Source: JAAYUH01 sp964640995
Lineage (GTDB): Bacteria > Caldisericota > Caldisericia > B22-G15
Length of the DNA: 64,000 nt
Assembly (NCBI GenBank): GCA_964640995.1
Contig: CAZXJJ010000002.1
Coordinates: 1-64,000 of the forward strand
Direction: 5' to 3'
A model generated the notes under the pieces. It was not told where the DNA came from. It searched no databases and worked only from the letters and a program-made list of their open reading frames with translations. The position numbers and the translations under genes are program-made. Shown in pieces: positions 25,707 to 33,865 of the stretch; the first letter of the stretch is position 1, and each line of letters starts with the position of its first letter.

Positions 25707-27278
25707 ATGATTATCAATTCTACAATTTTTACTTTAATTTTAATTTTTATTGGATTATATTATTTATTTATATATTTAATGTCTTTTCAATATAAAAGAC
25801 CATTCAATAATATCAAGGATGAATATTTTTATTTTATATTGATACCAGCAAAAAATGAAGAAAAAGTAATTAAAAAAACAATAGAGAATTTTTTAAAATT
25901 TAGAAATGATAATTTTAGAATTCTAATCATAAATGATAATTCAACCGATAAAACAAGAAGTATAGTTAATTTATATTTAAATATAGATAAAAGAATTATC
26001 TTATTAGATAAGGTTACTTCAAATAATAAATCAGGAAAAGGTTCAGTTTTAAATTTTGGATTTAATCAATTATTATTTTTATTAAGACATAATTTTTTAG
26101 AACCTTTAAATCTTGATGAAGATTTTTTAGACAAATATACATATGACAGAATATTAATAGGTGTTTTTGATGCTGATGCTATTCCTCATCAAAACTTATT
26201 TGACAGAATCGGAGATTATTTTAAAACTTTTAATTTTGATACTGTTCAAACAATGATAAGAATTTATAACAGAGAGAAAAATATATTATCTAAAATGCAA
26301 GATATAGAGTTTATAGGTTTTAGTTCAATAATTCAAAAAGGAAGATCAATTTTAGGAAGTGTTGGAATGGGAGGAAACGGTCAATTTGCAAAACTTTCCT
26401 CACTCTTAAAATTAGGAGAATATCCATGGGGTTATACATTAACAGAAGATTTAGAATTAGGGTTAAGATTTATTTCAAAAGGAATGAAATTGGGTTATGC
26501 TGATGATATTATTACAGAACAAGAAGGAGTGGAAAATTTATCATCTCTAATTAGACAAAGAAGCAGATGGTTACAAGGTCATTTGTCAAATTGGATATAT
26601 ATACCTAAAATAATAATGTCAAAATCTAAATTTATTACTAAATTAGATTCAATTTTTTATTTAACCTTTGTATCATCAGTTTTTGTTGTATTTTTAAGTA
26701 TTTTATTATCAATTTTCAGTTTTTTCAGAGTTATTTTAATAGAAAATTATGTATTAAATTTTTTTTATAACATAAATAATTTAATTGGGATATTAGTATT
26801 AATATTTTTATCATTTGTTTTTATTCCAATTTTTATATCAGGAATCAATAATTTTTATAAAATCAATTTTCTCAATAAATTGATATTAATACTATTTTTT
26901 GCAATTTACACATATATTTGGTTACCTAGTTTCTTTATCGGTTTATTTAAATTAATATTTAAGATTAAGGTTTGGATTAAAACTGAAAGATTTGCGATTG
27001 AAGAAATTTTTAGTGAGAATCTTTTTAAAACTTATGAAAATAACAGAAGAATCTATCCAAGATATTATTTGAACTTTATGACATCAATTGATAATAAACC
27101 TGTTATGATTTTAGATTATAGTAATGGTGGAATAGGAATTTTAACCAAAACAGATTCATTTAATATTGATAATATTAAAATAAAAATTGATGAATTAAAT
27201 ATAAATAAAACAGGTCAAATAGTATACAAATTACCAATTAACAATAAATTAGTTAGATTAGGTATAAAATTCACATAA
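25707..27278 (+). CDS. Processive GT2 glycosyltransferase with C-terminal PilZ domain
   Basis: The 523-aa protein has an N-terminal membrane helix (~4-25), then a GT2 domain: PAKNEEKVIKK, NDNSTDKTRS, VFDADAIPHQ (DxD), TEDLELGLRF, and RQRSRWLQGH matching the QxxRW motif of processive synthases. Three or four membrane helices follow (~310-430). The last ~75 residues look like PilZ: RRIYPRY supplies RxxxR and LDYSNGGIGIL supplies the D/NxSxxG motif, the two halves of the c-di-GMP site. This is the BcsA-like plan of a membrane polysaccharide synthase switched by c-di-GMP. The polymer is unknown. It is transcribed alone, divergently from the TagA/CsaB operon. Confidence 0.85.
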   Translation: MIINSTIFTLILIFIGLYYLFIYLMSFQYKRPFNNIKDEYFYFILIPAKNEEKVIKKTIENFLKFRNDNFRILIINDNSTDKTRSIVNLYLNIDKRIILLDKVTSNNKSGKGSVLNFGFNQLLFLLRHNFLEPLNLDEDFLDKYTYDRILIGVFDADAIPHQNLFDRIGDYFKTFNFDTVQTMIRIYNREKNILSKMQDIEFIGFSSIIQKGRSILGSVGMGGNGQFAKLSSLLKLGEYPWGYTLTEDLELGLRFISKGMKLGYADDIITEQEGVENLSSLIRQRSRWLQGHLSNWIYIPKIIMSKSKFITKLDSIFYLTFVSSVFVVFLSILLSIFSFFRVILIENYVLNFFYNINNLIGILVLIFLSFVFIPIFISGINNFYKINFLNKLILILFFAIYTYIWLPSFFIGLFKLIFKIKVWIKTERFAIEEIFSENLFKTYENNRRIYPRYYLNFMTSIDNKPVMILDYSNGGIGILTKTDSFNIDNIKIKIDELNINKTGQIVYKLPINNKLVRLGIKFT

Positions 27279-27288
27279 AATAATAAAT

Positions 27289-27317
27289 TTCAAATAAATA
27301 TTCATTTGTGCTATAAT
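27289..27317 (+). promoter_or_regulatory. Promoter for the nusA-infB operon
   Basis: TTCAAA at 27289-27294, a 17-nt spacer and TATAAT at 27312-27317 with extended TG (TGCTATAAT). The leader of about 25 nt contains AGGAGG at 27335-27340 before TTG 27348. Confidence 0.65.
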
Positions 27318-27347
27318 AGTTTAAGAGTGTTTTTAGGAGGATCTGTC

Positions 27348-28355
27348 TTGTCTAACGAATTAATTGAAGCAATAGAAGAATTTGAGAAACAAAAAGGAAT
27401 ACCTAAAGAAAAAATTTTGGCATCTTTAGAAGATGCCATTGAAGTTGCTTATAAAAAAAAATTTCCTAACTCAGGAGATATAGTTGTTAATATAAATAAA
27501 GACACAGGGGAAATTAGAATTTTTAAAAGAGTAAAAGTCGTAAAAGATGCTCAAGATTCAACAGAGATATCTCTTAAAGATGCTCAAAACATTAAAAAAG
27601 ATGTTGTTTTAGATGAAGTTTTAGATATAGAAATTCTTCCTGAAAAACTCGGGTTTGTTGCAATGCAAGTTGCAAAACAGATTTTAATTCAAAGAATTGT
27701 TGCTCTTGAAAGAGAAACAATTTATGAAGAGTTCAAAGATAAAGTTGGAAAAGTTTTAACAGGAAAAATTTCAAGAATAATTGGTCCAGATATTTTTGTT
27801 AAATTTGAGAGAGGAGAGGGAAGAATTCCAAAAAACCTAAAAATTCCAAAAGAGGAGTATTTTGTAGGAAAAGAGTTAAAAATTTACATTGTTGATGTAG
27901 TTAAAACATCAAAAGGACCAGATATAGTTCTCTCAAGAATTGATAATAATCTATTAAAATATCTTCTTGAAAAGGAAATTCCAGAGATTATAGATGGAAT
28001 TGTTGAAATAAAAGGAGTTGTAAGAGAACCAGGAGAGAGAGCAAAAGTTGCAGTTCATTCATACAAAAGTGATATTGATCCAGTTGGAGCATGCATTGGA
28101 GCAAAAGGAGTAAGAATAACAAGTATTTCAAGAGAACTTTCAGGAGAAAAAATAGATATTGTTAGGTGGTCTGATGACCCTAAAGAATATATAAAATATG
28201 CACTTTCTCCTGCAAAAGTTGATAAGGTCGAAATTATAGATAAAAAAGCAATTGTTATTCTTCCACAAGACCAAATTCCACTTGCAATTGGAAAAGAGGG
28301 AGTAAATGTTAAACTTGCTTCAAAACTCACTGGTTACACAATTGAACTTAGGTAA
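27348..28355 (+). CDS. nusA: Transcription elongation/termination factor NusA
   Basis: About 335 aa: an N-terminal RNAP-binding domain (NELIEAIEEFEKQKGI), an S1 domain (~130-195), and KH1/KH2 domains with ACIGAKGVRI and LAIGKEGVNVKLA as the GxxG loops. It modulates pausing, termination and antitermination. It ends after KH2, with no C-terminal acidic repeats, as in many non-proteobacterial NusA proteins. I place the start at TTG 27348, preceded by AGGAGG with 7-nt spacing. The frame is open further upstream to 27306, but that would run through the -10 box. rimP, often upstream, is absent here. Confidence 0.95.
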   Translation: MSNELIEAIEEFEKQKGIPKEKILASLEDAIEVAYKKKFPNSGDIVVNINKDTGEIRIFKRVKVVKDAQDSTEISLKDAQNIKKDVVLDEVLDIEILPEKLGFVAMQVAKQILIQRIVALERETIYEEFKDKVGKVLTGKISRIIGPDIFVKFERGEGRIPKNLKIPKEEYFVGKELKIYIVDVVKTSKGPDIVLSRIDNNLLKYLLEKEIPEIIDGIVEIKGVVREPGERAKVAVHSYKSDIDPVGACIGAKGVRITSISRELSGEKIDIVRWSDDPKEYIKYALSPAKVDKVEIIDKKAIVILPQDQIPLAIGKEGVNVKLASKLTGYTIELR

Positions 28356-28359
28356 TATA

Positions 28360-28647
28360 ATGAGTGAAATTTTAAGAAGATGTATCTCTTGTAAAAAACA
28401 AAGAGAAAAAAGAGATTTTATAAGAGTTGTAAGAACCAAAGATATGAATATTTTAATAGACAATGAATATAAAATTTTCGGAAGAAGTGCATATATTTGT
28501 AAAGATAAGAATTGTATAAAAAATGCTTTTTCTAAAAAAAGATTAGAAAAAGCATTAAAAATTTCTCAAATTGATCCAAATTTAAAGACAATAATGAAAG
28601 AGGAACTTTTTGAATATATAAAAGAGGTGAAGAATGAAAAAATATAG
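28360..28647 (+). CDS. YlxR-family RNA-binding protein (RnpM)
   Basis: About 95 aa, starting at ATG 28360 with RRCISCKKQREKRDFIRVVR, the DUF448 signature (R-x-C-x-x-C at the front, then FIRVVR), followed by GRSAYICKDKNCIKNAFSKK. YlxR lies between nusA and infB in many bacteria and has been reported as a modulator of RNase P and of transcription. It sits 4 bp after nusA and overlaps infB by 14 nt. The frame extends upstream into nusA, but ATG 28360 is the sensible start. Confidence 0.92.
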   Translation: MSEILRRCISCKKQREKRDFIRVVRTKDMNILIDNEYKIFGRSAYICKDKNCIKNAFSKKRLEKALKISQIDPNLKTIMKEELFEYIKEVKNEKI

Positions 28648-30511
28648 AGTTTTTAGTTTAGCAAAAGAAATAGGAATTTCAACCACTGAACTTGTTAAAT
28701 ATTTAAATGAACTTGGTGTTGAAGTTAAAGGAAACCTATCAACAATTGAAGAAGATACTGCAAATGTTGTTAAAGAACTTGTTCTAAAGGATAAAGAAGA
28801 GAGAGAAAGAAGAGAAAAAGAGTTAAAGGGAAATATAAAGATAAGAGAACTATGTAAACATTTAAATCTTTCTTTTAAAATAATCACTCCTTACATTTTA
28901 AAATGGGGGCTTGTTAGAGAAGATATAGATGATGAAATTCCATTTCCAATAGCAGCAAGAATTGCAAACCAATTTAAAAAACCACTTACAGATATAATTC
29001 CACCTCTTCCACCAAATTTTAAACCAAGACCACCTGTTGTAACAGTAATGGGACATATTGACCATGGAAAAACAACACTTCTTGATAACATTAGAAAAAC
29101 AAACATTGCATTAAGAGAAAAAGGTGGAATAACACAAAAAATTGGTGCTTCTGAAATAAATTATAAAAACAAAAAAATAATATTTATAGATACTCCTGGT
29201 CATGAAGCATTCACAGAAATGAGAGTTAGAGGTTCATTTGTAACTGATATTGTTGTTTTAGTAGTTGCAGCAGATGAAGGAGTAAAAGAACAAACAATTG
29301 AAGCACTCAATCATTCAAAAGCAGCAAATGTTCCAATAATTGTTGCCGTTAATAAAATTGACAAAGAAGGAGCAGACCCAGAAAGAGTAAAACAACAACT
29401 CTCAAACTATGGTCTTCTTCCAGAAGAATGGGGAGGTGATACTATTTTTGTTAACACATCAGCAAAAAGTGGAGTTGGTGTAAATGATCTACTCGATAGC
29501 ATATTACTTGTTGGTGAAATTGAAGAGATATCAAGGTCTAATGAAACAAGACCTGCAGGAACAATTATCGAAGCAAAACTTGACCCGAAGGTTGGACCTC
29601 TTGCAAATTTAATATTACAGGCAGGTATTTTAAAATGTGGTGATTGGGTTATGGTTGGAGAAACTTATGGAAAAATAAGAATGATAAATACTGAAACACA
29701 AAAAAGCGTTAGAGAAGTTAATGAAACAATTCCAATTGAAATTCTCGGTTTAAAAGAAACTCCTTACCCAGGACAGGTTTTAATTGGTTATGATTCAGAA
29801 GATAGAATTCTTGAAATTCTTGAAAAGATGGAACTTGCAAAAAAAGAGACAGTTAAAGAAAAACCAATTTCTTTGGATGAACTTTTTGAAAAATTGGAAG
29901 AGGAGAAAAAACTTCACCTAATTTTAAAAGCAGACACTTATGGTTCACTTGATGCTGTTAAAAATGTAATAAATGCAATTGATACAGGTGAGGTTAAAAT
30001 TGAATTTGTCTATAGTGGTGTTGGAAATGTAAATGAATCAGATGTTCTTCTTGCAGTTGCTTCAAATGCTGTTATTTTAGGTTTCAATGTAAAAGAAAAT
30101 CCTATGCTTAAAAAACTTCCAGAAAGAGTAAGAGTTAAAATTTACACATTTGACCTCATTTATGAATTACAAGATTGGGTCTCAAATTTTGTTAAAGGTC
30201 TTGTTAAACCAGAATATGTTGAGGTTGTTGTTGGAAGAGCAGAAGTAAAAAAACTTTTCAATGTAAGTAATGTTGGAACAGTTGCTGGTTCAATTGTAAG
30301 AGAAGGAAAAATTGTAAGAGATGGAACTGTAAGAGTTATAAGAGAAGGAAAAGTTATAGGTGAGGGGAAAATCACTTCTTTAAAAAGATTTAAAGATGAT
30401 GTTAAGGAAGTTATGGAAGGTTATGAGTGTGGTATAAAAGTTGATGGAGTAAAAGAGATACAAGAAGGAGATATTATTGAATTCTACGAGTTAATAGAAA
30501 AGGGGTCTTAA
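28634..30511 (+). CDS. infB: Translation initiation factor IF-2
   Basis: The 625-aa protein is a compact IF2. It has two short N-terminal IF2_N-like units (FSLAKEIGISTTELVKYLN; IRELCKHLNLSFKIITPY) rather than a long low-complexity arm. The G domain has GHIDHGKTT (P-loop), DTPGHEAFTEMR (G3) and NKIDKEGA (G4), followed by domain II, domain III and the C2 fMet-tRNA-binding domain (NVGTVAGSIVREGKI). It brings fMet-tRNA to the 30S subunit and promotes subunit joining. GAGGTG precedes the ATG. Confidence 0.97.
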   Translation: MKKYRVFSLAKEIGISTTELVKYLNELGVEVKGNLSTIEEDTANVVKELVLKDKEERERREKELKGNIKIRELCKHLNLSFKIITPYILKWGLVREDIDDEIPFPIAARIANQFKKPLTDIIPPLPPNFKPRPPVVTVMGHIDHGKTTLLDNIRKTNIALREKGGITQKIGASEINYKNKKIIFIDTPGHEAFTEMRVRGSFVTDIVVLVVAADEGVKEQTIEALNHSKAANVPIIVAVNKIDKEGADPERVKQQLSNYGLLPEEWGGDTIFVNTSAKSGVGVNDLLDSILLVGEIEEISRSNETRPAGTIIEAKLDPKVGPLANLILQAGILKCGDWVMVGETYGKIRMINTETQKSVREVNETIPIEILGLKETPYPGQVLIGYDSEDRILEILEKMELAKKETVKEKPISLDELFEKLEEEKKLHLILKADTYGSLDAVKNVINAIDTGEVKIEFVYSGVGNVNESDVLLAVASNAVILGFNVKENPMLKKLPERVRVKIYTFDLIYELQDWVSNFVKGLVKPEYVEVVVGRAEVKKLFNVSNVGTVAGSIVREGKIVRDGTVRVIREGKVIGEGKITSLKRFKDDVKEVMEGYECGIKVDGVKEIQEGDIIEFYELIEKGS

Positions 30512-30512
30512 T

Positions 30513-30815
30513 ATGTATTATGCATTGATAATTTTTGAAATTGGAATTCCTGGAGCAAGAACACTGAAAGACAAAAGAAGAGTTATAAGTTCAGTTATTA
30601 CAAAATTAAAAAATAGATTCAATGTTGCACTTGCAGAAGATAGGGAAAATGAAAAGTGTGAACTTTCAAAAATTTATCTTTTAACTCTCAACACATCAAA
30701 AAATGAACTTGATACAACAGTTTATAAAATAGAAAATTTTCTTGAAAATCTACCAGATGCAGTTTTGCTCTCTTTTGAAAGTGATAAAGAGTTGATTTCA
30801 GAAGAGATTTGCTGA
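30513..30815 (+). CDS. DUF503 (YlxP-like) protein
   Basis: The 100-aa protein has the DUF503 pattern: ALIIFEIGIPGARTLKDKRRVISSVITKLK at the front (the 'slK.KR..v..l..r...rfnvsvaE' motif), NVALAEDRENEKCELSKI and a C-terminal amphipathic helix. Members occur between infB and rbfA in Firmicutes-type operons and have no firm function. It follows infB by 1 bp and overlaps the HD gene by one base (TGATG). Confidence 0.88.
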   Translation: MYYALIIFEIGIPGARTLKDKRRVISSVITKLKNRFNVALAEDRENEKCELSKIYLLTLNTSKNELDTTVYKIENFLENLPDAVLLSFESDKELISEEIC

Positions 30816-31474
30816 TGCTTGATAGATTTGAGGTTGTAAAAAACCATCCAATAATTAAATCATTTATTGAAAGGTCAGACAAATATCTTGAAACACTTGG
30901 TTATACGGAACATGGATTTAGACACCTAACACTTGTTTCAGAGATAAGTGAAAATATTTTAAAAAGATTAGGATATTCAGAAAGAGAACAACTTCTTGCA
31001 AAAATTGCATCATATCTTCATGATATTGGCAATTTTATTGGAAGAGAATTTCACACAATTGGTGGTGCATTTATTGCTTTTCAAGTTTTAAAAGATTTAA
31101 ATTTTCCTCCAGAAGATATAGCACTTGTTATGGAAGCAATTAGTAATCATGATGAAAAAACAGGTCACATTTCAAATCCTATAACAGCTGCTGTTGTTCT
31201 TGCTGATAAATCTGATGCACACAGATCAAGAGTAAGAACAAAACCTGAGTATTTTGATATCCATGATAGAGTAAACTATGCTGTTGAAAAGTCCTTTTTA
31301 TGGGTAAATGAAAAGAAAAAAGAGATTGTGCTTGAATTAACTATTAACACTGAAATTTCTAAACCAATGGAATATTTTGAAATATTCTTAACCAGAATGG
31401 TTATGTGTAAGAATGCTTCAAAAGTTTTGGGTTGTGAATTTCACCTTGATATTAACGGTTCAAGGCTTCTTTAA
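30815..31474 (+). CDS. HD-domain phosphohydrolase
   Basis: About 219 aa with the HD metal-site elements HGFRHLTLVSEIS, YLHDIGNFIGREFH (HD pair), AISNHDEKTG and AVVLADKSDAHRSRV. This HD family acts on nucleotide phosphates or phosphodiesters, but substrate cannot be predicted. I prefer ATG 30815, which overlaps the upstream stop as TGATG. A TTG at 30809 would add two residues. Its position after infB-DUF503 is where rbfA or a nanoRNase would be expected. The 3' end overlaps the convergent cysteine-cluster gene by 23 nt. Confidence 0.85.
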   Translation: MLDRFEVVKNHPIIKSFIERSDKYLETLGYTEHGFRHLTLVSEISENILKRLGYSEREQLLAKIASYLHDIGNFIGREFHTIGGAFIAFQVLKDLNFPPEDIALVMEAISNHDEKTGHISNPITAAVVLADKSDAHRSRVRTKPEYFDIHDRVNYAVEKSFLWVNEKKKEIVLELTINTEISKPMEYFEIFLTRMVMCKNASKVLGCEFHLDINGSRLL

Positions 31475-31775
31475 TCTTTTCACAAACATAAATTCTACAT
31501 GCTTTTGGTCTATCTTTCCAAATAGTGCATAAATTAACTTCATTTAAATATATACAACTTCCGTCTTTTTTTCTTTTTAAAAAAAATCCCGTCTCAAGTT
31601 TTTTTGTATTAAAATCAAATATTGAATTAAAAACTGCCTCATACTTTCCACTTTTTGCTTCCTCAAGAGTTAAAGGAACAAAATTTTCTCTACAACATGG
31701 TGCATCACAAAAAAGACAAATTTCAGATACAACCTCTTTTATATCTTTTATTTCTTTCCTTTTTATCTCTTTCAT
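31452..31775 (-). CDS. YkgJ-family cysteine-cluster protein
   Basis: The 107-aa protein carries ICLFCDAPCCRENF near the front and GSCIYLNEVNLCTIWKDRPKAC, then RIYVC, the Cx2Cx3CC ... C ... C ... C pattern of the YkgJ (UPF0153) family, thought to bind zinc or an Fe-S cluster. Function unknown. It diverges from the DHH gene, sharing a short A/T-rich promoter region, and overlaps the end of the HD gene. Confidence 0.85.
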   Translation of the reverse strand: MKEIKRKEIKDIKEVVSEICLFCDAPCCRENFVPLTLEEAKSGKYEAVFNSIFDFNTKKLETGFFLKRKKDGSCIYLNEVNLCTIWKDRPKACRIYVCEKIKEALNR

Positions 31776-31789
31776 ATAATAATTATAAT
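31775..31789 (+). promoter_or_regulatory. Tandem TATAAT boxes before 31792
   Basis: Perfect TATAAT at 31775-31780 and at 31784-31789, immediately before ATG 31792, with no ribosome site. The first would start transcription a few nt before the ATG. No clear -35 seen. Confidence 0.45.
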
Positions 31790-31791
31790 AT

Positions 31792-32835
31792 ATGATTGAC
31801 CTTGAGAAACTTTCAAGAGATTTTGAAAAAGTTTTTTCTGAAATAAAAAAAGAGGATAAAATTTTAATTTTAACTCATGTTGATTCAGATGGAGTATCAA
31901 GTGGTGCAATTCTTTATAAAATTTTAAGTTCGCAAAGTTTTAAAAATTTTGAAATAATTTTTCCAAATAAAGGAGAAAACGGATATTCTGAAGGAGTTAA
32001 AAAAAGAATTAAAGATTATAATCCTGATATTCTTTTTATTCTTGATTTAGGTTCATATGAAACTCAATTTGATGATATAAAAAGAATATTTTTAATTGAT
32101 CACCATAAACCTGAGGGAGTTCCAACAAAAGGAGTTTTATTTTCAAGTTTTCCTCCTCCACCTTATATCTCAACATCTTATCTTTCGTTTTTACTTTTTC
32201 ATAAAATAAATCTTAATCCCAAAGATTATATTGGTTTGATTGGAGAAGTTGGTGATTATGGAATAGATTTAGAAGTTCCATTAATAAATGAACTTTTTAA
32301 AAAATACAAAAAAAAAGATATATCTTACATTTCTACTCTTGTTAACTCTGCAAGAAGGGTAAAAGAGTTTAATATTGAATTATCTTTTAAATACTTAATT
32401 GAATCAGAAAATTTTTCAGACCTTTTATCAAATTCTTCATATAAAAAGAAATTAGAAGAGTATAAAGAGGTAATTAAAGAAGATATAGATAAGTGGAAAA
32501 GAGTTAAACCAAAATTTATAAAGCAAATTGCAATTTTAGAAATAAATTCTCCTAATTTAATTCATCCTATTATTGCTCAAATTTGGAAAAATGTTCTTGA
32601 AAAATACATAGTTATATGTGCAAACTTTGGATATATTGAAAATAAAGTTAGTTTTTCAATGAGAACATCACTCAATATATCTCTTTTAGAATTTTTAAGA
32701 AATTTTCTTGAACCAAGCATAGAAGAAGACCTTGGCTTTGGTCATGAAAGAGCAACTGGTGGAATTGTATCTCTTGAAAAGTGGAGTGAATTTATAAATA
32801 AAATTTCGAATTCTTCCTTTGAGGTGAATTTATGA
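31792..32835 (+). CDS. DHH-family phosphoesterase (archaeal RecJ-like)
   Basis: The 347-aa protein has the DHH motifs ILTHVDSDGVSSGA, FILDLGSYE and LIDHHKPEG, a linker, and a DHHA1-like C-terminus in which GHERATGGIVS resembles the usual GGH-x-x-AAG. DHH/DHHA1 enzymes hydrolyse phosphodiesters in single-stranded DNA, nanoRNA or cyclic dinucleotides. The length and 'HVDSDG' style recall archaeal RecJ-like/GAN proteins more than bacterial RecJ (which is much longer) or NrnA. The stop overlaps the next ATG (ATGA). Confidence 0.8.
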   Translation: MIDLEKLSRDFEKVFSEIKKEDKILILTHVDSDGVSSGAILYKILSSQSFKNFEIIFPNKGENGYSEGVKKRIKDYNPDILFILDLGSYETQFDDIKRIFLIDHHKPEGVPTKGVLFSSFPPPPYISTSYLSFLLFHKINLNPKDYIGLIGEVGDYGIDLEVPLINELFKKYKKKDISYISTLVNSARRVKEFNIELSFKYLIESENFSDLLSNSSYKKKLEEYKEVIKEDIDKWKRVKPKFIKQIAILEINSPNLIHPIIAQIWKNVLEKYIVICANFGYIENKVSFSMRTSLNISLLEFLRNFLEPSIEEDLGFGHERATGGIVSLEKWSEFINKISNSSFEVNL

Positions 32836-33221
32836 GTTTCATTCAAAACAAAAAGATTTTAAATTTAGTTAATAGTTTACTCAAAGACGGTTTTAAAGAA
32901 TACCTTCAATCAAAAAATTTTAAAGAAGATTTAGAAAAATTAAATCTTAATTCTTTTTGGAAATCAACAGAGGACTATTTGAATAATTTAAGTTTTCTTC
33001 TTTACTCTTTTAGGGGAAGAAGTGAGTTAGCACCTGATACTTTTGGATTATTTATTGAGAGATTAATGAATGAGAATAGAGAAAAATTTTTAAAAAATTT
33101 CATAGAGATTATTAAAAATTTTCAAAAATTTAAAGGGAAAGAATTGACTTCATCTTATATTGAGAAACTTTTAAAACCATTTGGATTTTCTTATAATGAC
33201 ATTCAAAACTACTTGAACTAA
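32832..33221 (+). CDS. Hypothetical protein coupled to the DHH gene
   Basis: The 129-aa protein is predicted to be mostly alpha-helical and is rich in Lys, Phe, Leu and Asn (KILNLVNSLLKDGFKEYLQS start). There is no signal peptide or membrane helix and no recognised family. Its 4-nt overlap with the DHH phosphoesterase suggests translational coupling and a possible partner role. Confidence 0.6.
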   Translation: MSFIQNKKILNLVNSLLKDGFKEYLQSKNFKEDLEKLNLNSFWKSTEDYLNNLSFLLYSFRGRSELAPDTFGLFIERLMNENREKFLKNFIEIIKNFQKFKGKELTSSYIEKLLKPFGFSYNDIQNYLN

Positions 33222-33241
33222 ATGAATTTTTTTGGTATAAA
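33213..33241 (+). promoter_or_regulatory. Promoter for rplU-rpmA-obg operon
   Basis: TTGAAC at 33213-33218, a 17-nt spacer and TATAAA at 33236-33241 with extended TG (TGGTATAAA). The -35 overlaps the last codons of the preceding gene. A leader of about 38 nt follows. Confidence 0.6.
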
Positions 33242-33285
33242 TTATTAGTTTAAAAAGTTATTTATTTTATTTAGGAGGTTATAAG

Positions 33286-33603
33286 GTGTTTGCAATAGTG
33301 GAGATTGGTGGAAAACAGTATCTTGTTAAAGAGAATGATTCTATTAAAGTTGAAAAGATAAAAGGTGATATTGGAAGTGAAGTTGTAATTGATAATGTTC
33401 TTTTTGTTAAAAATGATGGTGATGTTTTAGTAGGAACTCCTTATGTTAAAAATGCTAAAGTTCTTTGTAAAATCACAAATCAACTAAGAGAAAAAAAGAT
33501 TAAGGTGTTTTTCTATCATGCAAAAACAACACATAAAAGAATGTTAGGACATAGACAACCAAAAACAATGCTTAAAGTTGAAAAGATTGAAATAGGAGGT
33601 TAG
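33286..33603 (+). CDS. rplU: 50S ribosomal protein L21
   Basis: The 105-aa protein begins FAIVEIGGKQYLVKENDSI and ends with TTHKRMLGHRQPKTMLKVEKI, the RNA-binding KRR/GHRQ tail of L21. The GTG start at 33286 has GGAGG at 33274-33278. It opens the conserved rplU-rpmA-obg cluster. Confidence 0.97.
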   Translation: MFAIVEIGGKQYLVKENDSIKVEKIKGDIGSEVVIDNVLFVKNDGDVLVGTPYVKNAKVLCKITNQLREKKIKVFFYHAKTTHKRMLGHRQPKTMLKVEKIEIGG

Positions 33604-33604
33604 T

Positions 33605-33865
33605 ATGGCACATAAAAAAAGTGGTGGCAGAGCGAAAAACGGAAGAGATTCAAATCCAAAATATCTTGGAATAAAATATTTTGAAGGAGAGTTTGTAAAA
33701 CCTGGAACAATTATTGTAAGACAAAAAGGAACAAAAATTATTCCAGGTTTAAACACTTTACTTGCAAGGGATTATTCAATTTTAGCAACAATAGAAGGGG
33801 TTGTTAAATTTGAGGACTATAGAGGTAAAAAAAGAGTAAGTGTCTATCCCAAAGAAATACAGTAA
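33605..33865 (+). CDS. rpmA: 50S ribosomal protein L27
   Basis: The 86-aa protein begins MAHKKSGGRAKNGRDSNPKYLG, the standard L27 start without the cleaved N-terminal extension seen in Firmicutes, and continues GTIIVRQKGTKIIPG. The N-terminal arm reaches toward the peptidyl transferase centre. The last 26 nt overlap obg. Confidence 0.97.
   Translation: MAHKKSGGRAKNGRDSNPKYLGIKYFEGEFVKPGTIIVRQKGTKIIPGLNTLLARDYSILATIEGVVKFEDYRGKKRVSVYPKEIQ

Noticed and set aside
27306..27347. Upstream in-frame extension of nusA beginning at GTG 27306
   Set aside because: It would place the start inside the promoter (-10 TATAAT at 27312-27317). TTG 27348 has AGGAGG at proper spacing and begins the normal NusA sequence.
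28306..28359. Upstream extension of ylxR into nusA
   Set aside because: The YlxR family begins at the RRCISC segment, and ATG 28360 directly precedes it; the extension is only an open frame through nusA.
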